Shown here piece after piece: positions 22,004-32,283 of a DNA stretch of 64,000 nt. This DNA is from Leptodactylus fallax (taxonomy: Eukaryota; Chordata; Amphibia; Anura; Leptodactylidae). Location: assembly GCA_947044405.1 (NCBI GenBank), contig CAMRHE010000028.1, positions 8,206,001 through 8,270,000 on the forward strand, in the 5' to 3' direction. The notes under the pieces were generated by a model, which saw only the letters and a list, made by a program, of their open reading frames with translations, did no database searches and was not told the origin of the DNA. Every line of letters starts with the position of its first letter. Position 1 is the first letter of the stretch. A program made the translations under genes and the position numbers.

Positions 22004-22747
22004 CAGGGGCGTAACTACCGGGGTAGCTGCGGTGGCGGCTGCCACAGGGCCCGGGACTTTTTTTTTTTTTAATAGGTCGTTACCTGGAGTAACCTCAGCA
22101 TTTAACGGGCCCTATTTACTTACCAATCTCCGCTCCTGCCCATAGCCTCATGCGCTTCCCATTCTGCGGAGGTGGAGGTGACTGTGAGCAGGAGCGGGGA
22201 TCGGTAAATGAGGCCGCGGGCCGCGAACCCCACAAACACTGCTATAATTATACTCTGGGGTCTGAAAAGATCCCAGAGTATAATGATCGGAGGCCCAGGG
22301 GAGGTGAGGGAACATAAAAAACACTGTTACTTACCTCTCCTCCGCTTCGACAGGCTTCCAGATGTCACGTGGGCCAGGCCTGCGTCATTATGACTCACGA
22401 CACCAGCCCGGCTCACGCAAGATCTGGTCCAACATTGAAGATGGCCAAAGTAGTGGGGAGTGAACCGGAGCCAGGAAGAGGTAGTAACATTGTTTTTCTT
22501 GTTTGTATCCTCCCCTGGGTCTCCGATCATTATACTCTGGGGTCTGAAAAGACCCCAGAGTATAATAATAGTTCATGGGTGGTCCACAATGGAACATAAT
22601 ACTGTGTGCAGGGGCCACTATGGGGCACAATAGTGTGCGCAGGAATGCAGTTTGTGCGGGGGGGGGGGGTTGGAGGCGGCGGTTCGGGGGGGGGGGGCCA
22701 TGACAAATGTTCGCCTTGGGGCCCAGCCATTCCTAGTTATGCCACTG
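22004..22747. mobile_element. hAT-type MITE with an 8-bp target duplication
   Basis: The termini are CAGGGGCGTAACTACCGGGG on the left and, in reverse complement, CAGTGGCATAACTAGGAATG on the right. Flanks TAGATAAG and TAGATATG form an 8-bp duplication with two differences. The paralogous empty site at about 32550 reads TAGATAAGGCACAGAATCC, so the insertion can be read precisely. Eight-bp duplications with CAGGG/CAGTG ends are the hAT signature. It has no transposase frame. The interior holds an inverted hairpin module (22237-22575). Confidence 0.85.
22237..22575. repeat. Inverted hairpin module inside the hAT-type MITE
   Basis: At each end ATTATACTCTGGGGTCTGAA is followed by a short spacer and its own complement (CCCAGAGTATAAT), so each arm is itself a hairpin. 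The two arms are also inverted relative to each other (GGCCCAGGGGAGGTG on the left, CCTCCCCTGGGTCT on the right). The module recurs at 45187-45592 and, degraded, at 20745 and 34148. Confidence 0.7.
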
Positions 22748-22799
22748 TAGATATGACATAGAATGGACCAGTTACAATAGGTGATGTCACATCTTAGCT

Positions 22800-23163
22800 A
22801 CCCCCACAGTCACAAGCTTCAAGAAGGCCCTGAAGACTCACCTATTCAGGAAGGCCTACAACCTCCAATATCACTACTGTCACCACACCGTCATCTGTAC
22901 AGCCTCTACCCCACCTTCTGTCTCTCTCCCTCTTCCCTCATAGAGTGTAAGCCCTTGCGGGCAGGGCCCTCTATCCCACTGTGCCAGTGGTCACTGTTAG
23001 TATTATCTGTCTTGTATATCTTGTGTACTGTATGTTAACCCTCAAATGTAAAGCACCATGGAATTAATATAATAATGTACAGCCCCATGGAATTAATATA
23101 ATAATGTACAGAACATGGAATTAATGGTGCTGTATAAACAATAATAATAATAATAATAATAAT
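22800..23163 (+). mobile_element. LINE 3' fragment (L2/CR1-like) with its tail
   Basis: A 5'-truncated copy whose plus-strand translation near 22815-22870 resembles the KALKTHLFRKAYN stretch seen at the C-terminus of L2/CR1-like ORF2 proteins. It is followed by GAGTGTAAGCCCTTGCGGGC, AGGGCCCTC, an internal ATGGAATTAATATAATAATG duplication and an (AAT)n end. It sits in or beside the TTAA-type MITE remnant. Confidence 0.65.
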
Positions 23164-23391
23164 TCTGCAGTCCTGACTCTGGCCACTAAACTATGTAATA
23201 TGCTGAGACTTTCTATTTGCTGTAAGAGCAGCAGCCACCTGACTTACAAGACTTGTGGGATTTTTTTTTTTTTTTATATATACTGTAGATAACATGAAAA
23301 ACTAAAAACATCAAAAATTCTTTAAAAATATGTTTAATACAAAATGTGATTTAAACAGTAATGAAATTTCCTAGTGACACCGTCCCTTTAA
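23164..23391 (+). mobile_element. Internally deleted TTAA-type MITE copy (32284-32901 family)
   Basis: It begins inside the family's left half (CAGTCCTGACTCTGGCCACT) and jumps to the right end (AATTCTTTAAAAATATGTTT, then TTTCCTAGTGACACCGTCCC), finishing at TTTAA. The family's central part is missing. Confidence 0.7.
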
Positions 23392-23857
23392 AAATTTATA
23401 CAGTCTAGTTTATTTGGGCACAAACCACTGAAACTGTCTGGTCACCATTTCCTTCGATCCAGTAGGATGAATATAGAAGACCATGAAGACTGATAACTTT
23501 GCTCTGTCAAGACTGACTAGACCAACAGGGGGCATGCAAGGAGGACCTGTAGATATGCGAGTGTGTCCAGATTTCAAAACTGAATACTAAAATGTATGTA
23601 TGTTACAACCCGATCTCTTTTGAGCATATTTACCCTCTCCTTCTCCACTTTTAACAATACTTTTTGATAAGAGAAGCCTCCAATTATAAGCCAATCACAG
23701 AAATCAGAGAAGCAGGCAGCAACTCTTCAATTTTCCAACAGTGCCACCACAGGGAACATGAAGCATTACACAATTCTCAATTAAACCATAACCGTACTTG
23801 TTAATAGACATACTGAATCCTCCAGAGTGAAAAGCACTCTCTGTAGCCTCGATACAC
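23392..23857. other. Unassigned intergenic sequence
   Basis: No gene. A short segment near 23740-23775 (GTGCCACCACAGGGAACATG) belongs to a dispersed family also seen at 56040 and 63195. Confidence 0.4.
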
Positions 23858-24031
23858 CGCGTTCCAAATTATTATGCAAATTGGATTCAAGTGTCATCAC
23901 AATGTAATTTTTTTGGTTTTCAATTAAACTCAAGGCTGGTTTTGTGTCTCGGGGCTCTTTGGAGCACTTTAGATCAATCTCAAGCACCTGTGATCATTAG
24001 TTTTCCAGGTGAGCCCAATTAAAGGAAACCG

Positions 24032-24253
24032 ACGAAGGCTACGGCCCCACGTTGCGGAAACGCATCTTTTTTTGTTGCAGATTTTGCTGCATTTTTTTGA
24101 GCTAAAGCCAGGAGTGGAATGACCAGAAGGTAGCAGTATAACAGCTTGCTATATATTTCCCATTTCTTTTGTAGCCATACTTGGCTTTGGCTCAAAAAAC
24201 CGCAGCAAAATCTACAGCAAAAAAAGCTGCATTTACACAATGTGGGGCCTTAA
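24032..24253. mobile_element. MITE inserted in the Tc1/mariner relic
   Basis: Inverted ends AAGGCTACGGCCCCACGTTG and, in reverse complement, TTAAGGCCCCACATTGTGT. The interior is also palindromic (GCAGATTTTGCTGC with GCAGCAAAATCTACAGC; GAGCTAAAGCCA with TGGCTTTGGCTC). The mariner sequence continues on either side, so the MITE arrived later. Confidence 0.75.
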
Positions 24254-24293
24254 GGACTTTCCACATTATTAAGCAGCCACAGGTTTCATCATT

Positions 24294-24860
24294 ATGGTAA
24301 AGAACAAGGATCTCTCTGCTGCCGAAAAGCCTCAAATAGTACAATGCCTTGGACAAGGTATGAAAACATTAGCTACGTCATGAAAACTTAAGTGTGATCA
24401 TCACACTGTGAAGAGATTTGTGGCTGATTCAGAGCACAGATGAGTTCGTGCAGATAAAGGCAGAATGAAGATGATTTCTGCCAGACAAATTCATTGGATT
24501 AAGAGAGCAGCTGCTAAAATACCATTACAAAGCAGCAAACAGGGATTTGGAGCTGCTGGTGCGAACCTCAAGGCGTAGGATCTTCCAGAGTCTTGCAGTT
24601 GTGCATAAACCCTTAAACAGTGCTCAGAAGCAGAAACGGTTGCAGTGGCCCCAGACATACATGATGTTTACTGATGACTGCCGCGCAACCCTGGATGGTA
24701 GAGATGGATGTAGTGGTGGATGGTTGTGGGATGGCCTTTATGTCCTAACAAGGATGTGACATCAGCAAGGAGGTGGCGGAGTTAAGATTTGGGCCAGAAT
24801 TAGAGAGCTGATAGGCTCCTTTAGGGTCCCTGAAGGTAAGAAAATTACCTCTACAAAGTA
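24294..24860 (+). pseudogene. Broken Tc1/mariner transposase
   Basis: The reading frame opens with an MVKNKDLSAAEK-like start and then runs through several in-frame stops and frame changes. A 70-residue open stretch at 24547-24759 keeps recognisable Tc1-type features (WPQTYMMFTDDCRATLDG, around the first catalytic Asp region). The second half of the catalytic domain, with the second Asp and the Glu, is missing. It cannot encode a working enzyme. Confidence 0.8.
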
Positions 24861-25191
24861 CATATATAGAGTTTCTAACTGACCACTTTTAAATGTGACC
24901 TCTTAATGCTGCAAACTCAACAAATGCCCATTTTCAGTTCTTTACAACCTAGAAAATGTGAAGAAACTCCATTGTGCAGAATAATTTGGAACAGTGGAAA
25001 TTTTTTTTTTCTTTTTTTTTTATACCTGGGAGGTTTGTCCAATAAAATGTGATTTATCCTCTAAGATGTGACCATTTAGGAAAATCAGAGACAAATACAA
25101 TTTGCATAATAATTTGGAACACGTTTATTCTGGTTTATTAGCTGAGGATTCTTAAAGGGGTGTTTCAAGTATTTTTTTCCTCTGCAGATGC

Positions 25192-25698
25192 TTAAAGGGG
25201 TATTGGCACGAACATAACTATTTTTAAATTTCTAGATAATTAAAAGTTAAATATTTTTGCAAATATAAGTAATGAAACATTTTGCAGAGTTTTAAAGATT
25301 TTCTCTAAATATCTTGTGGTCACAAGTTCTTGTCTTGATTGGTTGCCAGTGGATACGACCATGAAAGTAGGACCTTTCTAAAGTCAGAAAAATCAGCCAT
25401 GATTTCCCTATTGTGGCTGTGATATCTTCTGATACATGTAGTGTCCCTGCCTGATAACCCAGCTACAATAAGAAAATCATGGCTGGGTTCCTGACAAGTC
25501 CCAGACCATAGAAAGTTTCTGCATTTGTGGTCGTATCCATTGGCAACAGATCAAGACAACAGACTGTCACCACTAAGATGATTAGAGAAAATCTTTAAAA
25601 CTCTGCAGAATTTTTAGATACTTATATTTGCAAAAATGCTTAACTTTTAATTATCTACAAATAGAAATATGATTATGTTCATGGGAATACCCCTTTAA
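25192..25698. mobile_element. TTAA-flanked foldback MITE with arms of about 190 bp
   Basis: TTAA stands at both ends (25192-25195, 25695-25698). The left arm begins TTAAAGGGGTATTGGCACGA and the right arm in reverse complement begins TTAAAGGGGTATTCCCATGA. Matching continues through GATAATTAAAAGTTAA, TTTTTGCAAATATAAGTA, GCAGAGTTTTAAAGATTTTC and GGATACGACCA. Nearly the whole 507 bp can fold on itself. There is no coding sequence. The TTAA footprint suggests a piggyBac-type source (inference). Confidence 0.88.
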
Positions 25699-26185
25699 CA
25701 TAAAAAATATGCATACTCCCGTGTGTACAACCAGGAATCCAGCAAAGAGTCTCCGTCTAATTCCCGATTTTGCGGATCTTCTGCCCATGTTCAAATAGAG
25801 TTTTACTGCTCAAACACTAATTGGCTTCAATGGTTACATGTAGGTCAAAGGTCAGTGAGACCGGGGATCCAAATGGAGAAACTCTGCTGGATCCCTGGCT
25901 GAACGGAGCAGTGAGAATTCATATTTATTTTTAATTTAAGCCTCTGCCAGTGATAATATTATTTGCAGCACCCCTTTAACTCAGCAATCCCTAATATGGT
26001 ATGTGAAAACAGGCTTTCTAAATTAAACAACCCCTTTAATATTGTTTAAAAAAAAACAAAACAAATACCTTTGAACCCCACATATAGTAACCTGGGTTAG
26101 GACCTTTTTACATCTTGTACTGAAGATTTCAATCTTCCAGATCACAAAGATGATCTGGCCCGATTCACAGGATCCCCCTTCTCCC
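25699..26185. other. Unassigned intergenic sequence
   Basis: No gene seen. A CCCCTTTAA motif near 26030 may be another MITE end. Confidence 0.35.
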
Positions 26186-26523
26186 TTAGGCCCAGTTGCA
26201 GACGACCGTGCTGCAACTGGCCTGCTGTGAATTAAAAGCAAGGGCTACACACAGGGATGTCCCCGTGTGCCGCCCGTGCACGCACCGTGCTTCCACGGCT
26301 CCCTTCATTAAATGAATAAGAGTCACGGAAGCACGGGCCACAAAATTGGGCAGGCATAGGACCTGTCCTATCTGATGCGGCCTGGACTGTTGGTCCGCAC
26401 ACGGAATCGTGACATTCACGGTCGTCTGTACAGGCCCATAGAAAAGAATGGGACAGTGTGCTCTCCGTGAAATACACGGAGAGTGCACTGATTATGGCCA
26501 CGGTCGTCTGCAAGGGGCCTTAA
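26186..26523. mobile_element. MITE of the TTGCAGACGACCGTG family, copy 1
   Basis: The left end TTAGGCCCAGTTGCAGACGA and the right end in reverse complement TTAAGGCCCCTTGCAGACGA are matched inverted repeats. The interior is GC-rich with repeated CACGG/CCGTG motifs. It lies about 160 bp beyond the rbms1 poly(A) site. An inverted second copy sits at 29944-30272 on the other side of the terminal exon. Confidence 0.8.
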
Positions 26524-26679
26524 ACCATGGAAGGATCCATCTTTAAATGTAAAACTATTTTTTACATTTTTTTAGAAGTTTCTATAAAGTGTTTGAACAA
26601 TATATTCTAAAACCACAAATAAGAAATGACGTGTTCCAATATATGTAGAGTTCTGTAAACAAAACAAAACAACTCAGTT

Positions 26680-29288
26680 TTTCTTTTTGATCTTTTTTAT
26701 TCAAAAGTTTTCAAAAGAAACAAAAAACAGAAAAAAAGCTAACAATCTAATCAAATTTACAGTTCAAAAATTTTATTTTGGCGTTTAACAATAACTACAG
26801 AGTTGTCTTGAACCGGACAAATAAGTTACCACTGGCAAGTTTGTGGCACTAGTAAAACAAAAATAAAAAATTAACTCTCTTGATCATATAGATATCTCTA
26901 TGAAAATCTTTTTTCAATCTGTACAAAAGGTCTTTCTTCATAAATTAATTTTTTATAATTTAATGGCTGTCTACTATGTGATGTTTAACTGATTATTTTT
27001 TTTTTTTATGTACAGAGGTTATGTTTTTTTTTTATGTTCCAAATCTTACCCAGACACAAAGTATGGCACCTTGTTCAGACACCTGCAGCATTGTTTATTC
27101 TCATTAATATATCTGTATGATGGGACGACTTAGAATATTGCAATCAATTATCTAGTTTTTATGAAAAAAAAAAAACAAAAAAAACTAAAAATTTTGAAGT
27201 AGATTTCATAAAATAAAAATTGCTGCATGTCTGAACGTTAAATCTTTACTGCTTGAGGGGGCAGGTTTAGCATTCGTAATGATAAAAACCCGCACCTAAA
27301 GTAGCAAAGGTGTTTCTTTAAAGCAATTTTAAACCAGGGAGCTTTGAACCAATTATACCACAACTTTTATTTTTTTTTTTTTTTTTTTTTTATTCCTCTG
27401 CAAAAAATAAAATTAAGAAAAAAAAAACAATACACTTCTTGTGAATATGTATTTTTTTTTTACTAAAATCTAAACTTAGAGCAGCAATTACTTTTGAAAC
27501 TATGAAATGTCTCCACTGGCTAAAGTCAAATACATGCAGTTTTAATACTAAAATACTTAAAATAGTAAAAAATAAAAAAATAAAATTAAAATTAAAAAAA
27601 AAAAAAATGTCCTTAAAACTGCTTAGCCCTAGCTCCAGCTAGGAGGATTTGGTCAGTGGAAACAGGCAGTGCCAGCAACCTGTCCCAATAAAAAAAGGAA
27701 ATAAAGTTTTTGAGGTAGATAACTGATCACACTGCTGACCAGGCAAGTACACAGTTTTGGAAGACAACATAATTTTTTTTTCCTTTACATATGCTATTAG
27801 AATAAAACCATAAAAGCCATAATATAAGCAGTGATTGATCTAATGTGTTACTAAAATGATGTGTGTTTAATAAATGTATACATATATAGGTATAGAGTCT
27901 ATACAGATATATGTAGAGAGTATATAAGTAAAATGCAGTATTTGGCCAATTGGAAATTTCATAGTTTCAAAATGTTTTTTTTTTTTTTAATTTATTTTAT
28001 CTTTACAATTAATACTTGTAGTGATGATGTGAAGTGTGGCACTGCTTGGATCCAAGTCTTCCTTCATGCTTTTATATTGTGTCCATACATCTACTAAAAC
28101 TATTAAAAAAAATGCTAATGTACAAAAAAAGGCACATTCTCCTAACAGCAAACTGGTCCGGCAAAAATAAAGAGTACAGAAAAATTTCATGCTGAGAATA
28201 ATCTGGAAGATTGGTTACTGGCTCTTTGTTCTTTGGTAAAGTTACCTTTAAAAGTGCCAAGTCTTTTTTTTTTTTTATTATTATTTTTTTTCACCTAATA
28301 GAGAGCTAGTACCCAATGCATTGACTATTCCACTTATATCTCAGCTTTTTCTTTTATTTTTAAAGTCCTTTAGCTTTTTGCCACAATGCTGTAAACAGCA
28401 CTTTTTTTGTTTGCTTGGTTTGAGCACAATCAACTATCTAAAGCACTATCATTAATCGTAAAAAGAAACAAAAAGCGCGAGAAAGAAAAAAACAAAAACC
28501 AAAAAAAAACCAAAAAAAAAACCCAAAAAGAACATTCACTGACAAATCCCCATCCCATTTCCTATATTCTACTGACAGTAAAACATCAAGTTATCTGGAA
28601 AAAAAAAAAAGCAAAAAAGTTTTTACATTGCATCTTACAGCAGATTTCCTAAAATCGCATAGACTACCAGAGCAAATTATTGGCATAAGGCCTTACAAAC
28701 AATTGATTCTATTAAAACATCCCAGTCAGAAAATGTGTTTCACACAAAACATTATCCCTCCTCCCGGCCCACCCACAGCTTTTCCACACTACCATACATG
28801 TTACGTGAAAAAAAAACATAATTAAAAACATCTACACATTAAAAAGCCAAATTTTCAGCAATTTTATTGACTACCTTTTAAAAGCCCTATGCTGCTGTTT
28901 TACAAGGCATAATTGACCAGCTTACTTGGTCAAAAGCGATCTACAATTTTTTTTTATTTTTTTTTGACATTTTTTTTAAATTTTTTTCTAGTAATTACGA
29001 GGAAGAAAAAAAAGCTACAGCATTAAAAGTTTTAAGGCAAATTGGAATTCATTGAAAAAAGATAAGACACTTCACGCTATGAGAAAAAATTACAAGGAGT
29101 CAGAACGGACAGCAACTGCAACACTGCACTACAGCAACACTCACACTGCAAGCACAGGGGCATCACAAAAGATGCCCTTTTATTGTAACCAACTGAAAAT
29201 TTGAGAAACCAGGAATATTTAGTTTTGCAATGACCTGCTTCACTGGTTTCTTGCCAGTAAAATTGTTAACCTTCAGAAAGAAAGAAAG

Positions 29289-29319
<31 letters not shown>

Positions 29320-29763
29320 AGACAAACAAAACAGAAGAAAAAAATATTCTTAAAACGGTAAAAACAAAAACAAAAAAAATCTCAAAAATTTAAAAAAGGG
29401 AAATAAAATAAAAATAACACAAAAAAATTCTGTTATGCACATGTATTCAAAGAAATGGCCACCTGTGCATACCCAGAGATAAACTCATAGTCTGTCTCTT
29501 TTTGTGTTACACTACTTGATAAAAAATCTCATAATAAAATAAACCTGTTCAGGGGAACAGCCACTAGATGAATTGAAGGGTTTTTTTATGCACCTCATAG
29601 AACTTATAGCAAAAATAGTTCGAGTTGATTTCATTATAAATAACAATTTTTTTTCCAAGAACCTGTGCAAAACTGTCAATTCATAAAGCTTGATTGTTCA
29701 GAAAAATCCGTGATTGTTTCAGCGTCTGAACCTCATTTCCCCCAATCAAGGTCTTCATTCTAT
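26680..29763 (-). other. rbms1: rbms1 terminal exon, entirely 3' UTR
   Basis: A TTTTGCAG acceptor (29764-29771 on the minus strand) opens this exon, which begins ATAGAATGAAGACCTTG. The stop codon lies in the preceding exon, so the exon is untranslated. It is about 3.1 kb and very A/U-rich, with U-tracts in the transcript that include one of about 32 residues (29287-29320). The 3' end is inferred from AATAAA signals at 26696-26701 and 26772-26777. Further AATAAA matches at 27366-27371, 28863-28868 and 29179-29184 could give shorter UTRs. The 3' end is not proved by the sequence. Confidence 0.8.
26696..26701 (-). terminator. rbms1: Probable distal poly(A) signal of rbms1
   Basis: AATAAA on the minus strand, the last such signal before the MITE at 26186-26523. 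A second AATAAA lies 76 bp upstream in the transcript (26772-26777). Cleavage is expected about 15-25 nt downstream, near 26675-26685. Confidence 0.6.
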
Positions 29764-29943
29764 CTGCAAAAGAAGAAGAAAAGAAAATTAATATAGATAT
29801 TTCCACGGTATCTGCTTAGATATCCAGTGTGTACCAATGTCGCAAGTCATAGGAGTAGATGAAAGTCTATGCAAATCCCATTTAGGGGAAGAGGTAATGT
29901 GGCGGCATTTTAGGTCCATATTACGGTTGTACCACCCAGACCC

Positions 29944-30272
29944 TAAGGCCTCTTGCAGACGACCGTGGTGTGGGTCAGTGTGCTATCCATGTATTTCACG
30001 GAGAGCACACGGACCCATTCTTTTCTATGGGCCCGTACACACGACCGTGATTTTCACAATCCCGTGTGCGGGCAGACAGTCCGGGCCACATCAGATAGGA
30101 CAGGTCCTAATTCCTGTCTTATTTTGAGGCCTGTGGTTCTGTGGCTCCTATTCATTTAATGAAAGGAGCCGCGGAAGCAGAGCCCGTGCACGGGCAGCAC
30201 AGGGGGATATCTCCGTGTCCCCAGTGTGCAGCCCTTGCTTTTAATTCACGGCCGGCCGGTTGCAGCACACCC
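29944..30272. mobile_element. MITE of the TTGCAGACGACCGTG family, copy 2, inverted
   Basis: It begins AAGGCCTCTTGCAGACGACC and carries the interior of 26186-26523 in reverse orientation (GAGAGCACACGGACCCATTC, TTTCTATGGGCCCGTACA, TGCTTTTAATTCACGGC). The right end is shortened. It lies in the last rbms1 intron, about 180 bp upstream of the terminal exon. Confidence 0.78.
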
Positions 30273-30424
30273 TCTAAGCTAACAGACTGGAAAGTAAAGT
30301 GTTAAAAGAGCAAGCTCAATCACAGATAAACCTTAGAGACAATGGTGCCCCTCCTGTTATAGGTCCACTAAACCAAATCCCAGACCATCATAGAAGCCGT
30401 AACAACCAAACTAGAGAATCCAAA

Positions 30425-30775
30425 AACCTTTCACCAGCTCCACCTCTTTCCATTCTTTAACAGATGCCGCTCCACTGAGTTCGGTGCACTTGGATTTTTT
30501 TTTTCTACCCCTTACCGTGCTGCTAGTTTCAGCAACCAATATGCTAATTAGGCTCTCTACTGTCAGGTGGGCGACCTCTGCTTGTCTCCTCCAGTAATGG
30601 ACCACCCACTTGACAGTAGAGCATTGAATGAAGCCTATTGAGTGCTAAAACAAACAGCACCGATTGCTCAGGAATGGTGGGTGTGGAGAAAAAAAATTCC
30701 AACCAATGGAGCCGCGCCTATAGAAGGCTGCAAAGAGTTGGGTCTATGGAGATGGTGAAAGGTCCTCTTTAAGGG
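30425..30775. repeat. Foldback repeat of the CCAATATGCTAATTAGGC family, copy 1
   Basis: Ends CCTTTCACCAGCTCCACC and GGTGAAAGGTCCTCTTTAA are inverted. The interior has CTAATTAGGCTCTCTACTGT opposite ACAGTAGAGC. Related copies are at 43168-43442 and 60920-61195. It is non-coding. Confidence 0.65.
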
Positions 30776-30814
30776 CTCATGGGTATTTCATGCCAGTTGT
30801 ACAATTCTACAAAT

Positions 30815-31296
30815 TTAGGGTAGCAGCACACACCCGTGAAACACAGTCCATGTGTTTTATTTTTATTTATTTATTAATTTATTATGCTTACTTGTATAGC
30901 GCCATCATATGCTGCAGCGCTTTACAGACATTGACAGTCACTGTCCCATATAGGGCTCACAATCTACATTCCCTATCAATATGTCTTTGGAGTGTGGGAG
31001 GAAACCCACCAAACAAGGGGAGAACAAGCTTCATGCAGATGTTGTCCTCGGCAGGATTCGAACCCAGGACTCCAGCGGTGCAAGGCTACAGTGCTAACCA
31101 CTGAGCCACTGTGCCGCCCCATGTGTTAGCCATATTTACCGGCTTGAACATCGTGCTGGGAGGTAGGGACTCCTAGCATCCTAGATAACTATACTGCTAG
31201 GAGTCCCGCTCCCAGAATGAAGTTCAAGCCAGTAAATATGGCTAACACATGGACCGTGTTTTACGGGTGAAGCAGGGTCGTGTGCTGCTACCCTAA
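30815..31296. mobile_element. Palindromic foldback element interrupted by a SINE
   Basis: Ends TTAGGGTAGCAGCACACACC and the reverse complement of CGTGTGCTGCTACCCTAA match, as do ACACAGTCCATGTGTT and AACACATGGACCGTGT further in. Right of the SINE the sequence is a hairpin (AGCCATATTTACCGGCTTGA against TCAAGCCAGTAAATATGGCT; GGGACTCCTAGCA against TGCTAGGAGTCCC). Without the SINE it would be one long palindrome of about 215 bp. Confidence 0.8.
30857..31118 (-). mobile_element. V-SINE-type retroposon with tRNA-like head
   Basis: On the minus strand it starts GGCGGCACAGTGGCTCAGTG. The Pol III A box is TGGCTCAGTGG (31098-31108) and a perfect B box GGTTCGAATCC lies at 31054-31064. Next comes the conserved core (TTCTCCCCTTG, GGGTTTCCTCCCACACTCCA, AAGACATATTGATAGGGAAT), then an L2-like tail with GTAAAGCGCTGC and GGCGCTATACAAGTAAG, and an A/T-rich end. 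A 9-bp target duplication CCATGTGTT flanks it (30848-30856 and 31119-31127). The copy is well preserved and relatively young. Function beyond retroposition is unknown. Confidence 0.92.
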
Positions 31297-31602
31297 GACA
31301 AACTGACTTGGCCTGCTGCACCCTTATCAAAGCATCCCCCGCTATCTACATAGTCGCCCATTCACATTACAGGCTACGCTATGCAAACTACACAGTACTC
31401 TGTACTTTGGAGCAATGAACAATCATTTGGCCCCTGTTATGTCCGGATAGGATTCCTGTAAGGTCAATACCACGGGGTCATAATACAGATTATTTTATTG
31501 GCTGCAATCACAGTCTAGTAGATAGATGTGGAGTCCGGGTGTTGCAACTAGAAGAAAATTTTACAGCTGCCCATAAAGATGTGATCTCAATCCAACAAAC
31601 AG

Positions 31603-31605
<3 letters not shown>

Positions 31606-31657
<52 letters not shown>
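31606..31657. repeat. (TA)n microsatellite, about 26 units
   Basis: Uninterrupted TA dinucleotides followed by a T-rich stretch, in the last rbms1 intron. Confidence 0.97.
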
Positions 31658-31660
<3 letters not shown>

Positions 31661-31986
31661 TTTTTTTTTTTAAAGTAGTGTTCATTGTGAAGGAACCAAA
31701 AATGGAAGAAAAAAAAAAATTCCAACAATACAATCCTTTTTGTTCTTGGGTAATAAACTGGAGCCTGGGTGTTGGGCTTAAAGGTCTACCTAGCAGAGAC
31801 TTATTGCCAAAAACTTTCCAAAATAGCTTTTATTATTGGATGGCACTATATCACTATATTGACTTTACAACTGCCCTGTAACACTAGCGCCCCCAGTTTA
31901 CAGCACAGGTATTTATTACCCCAAGCCATCATTTTATTACTAGTTTATATGTATAGTCCTATACTTTATGTAGTCATTCATGCTTG

Positions 31987-32034
<48 letters not shown>

Positions 32035-32283
32035 CCCTTTTTTTTTTTTAAAGCTCCTGAAGGCACCAGAAATGTGAAGAAATTTGCTTACTCGAATTTA
32101 TAATTATTTCATGTATAATTATTTCTAGTTAAAATAATTCTAAATAATTATATACAGAACATAGAAAATACTAATTAACACCTATTTATTTGTAAATTAT
32201 ATTCAAGGTAAAAATCATCTACCTTGGACGAGTGAATGGCGACACACAATAACTAACTACTATTAGCACTAGAGAGTAGTATC

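Larger units (their letters stand above)
23858..25123 (+). mobile_element. Degenerate Tc1/mariner element
   Basis: The termini are inverted: GTTCCAAATTATTATGCAAA on the left, and the right end in reverse complement starts GTGTTCCAAATTATTATGCA. Between them lies a broken transposase gene (24294-24860), a MITE insertion (24032-24253) and poly(T)-rich filler near 25000. It is an old inactive copy, unrelated in its ends to the intact element at 13327. Confidence 0.85.

Noticed and set aside
31054..31108. A tRNA gene on the minus strand
   Set aside because: The A and B boxes belong to the head of a SINE. Its core, L2-like tail and target duplication are all present.
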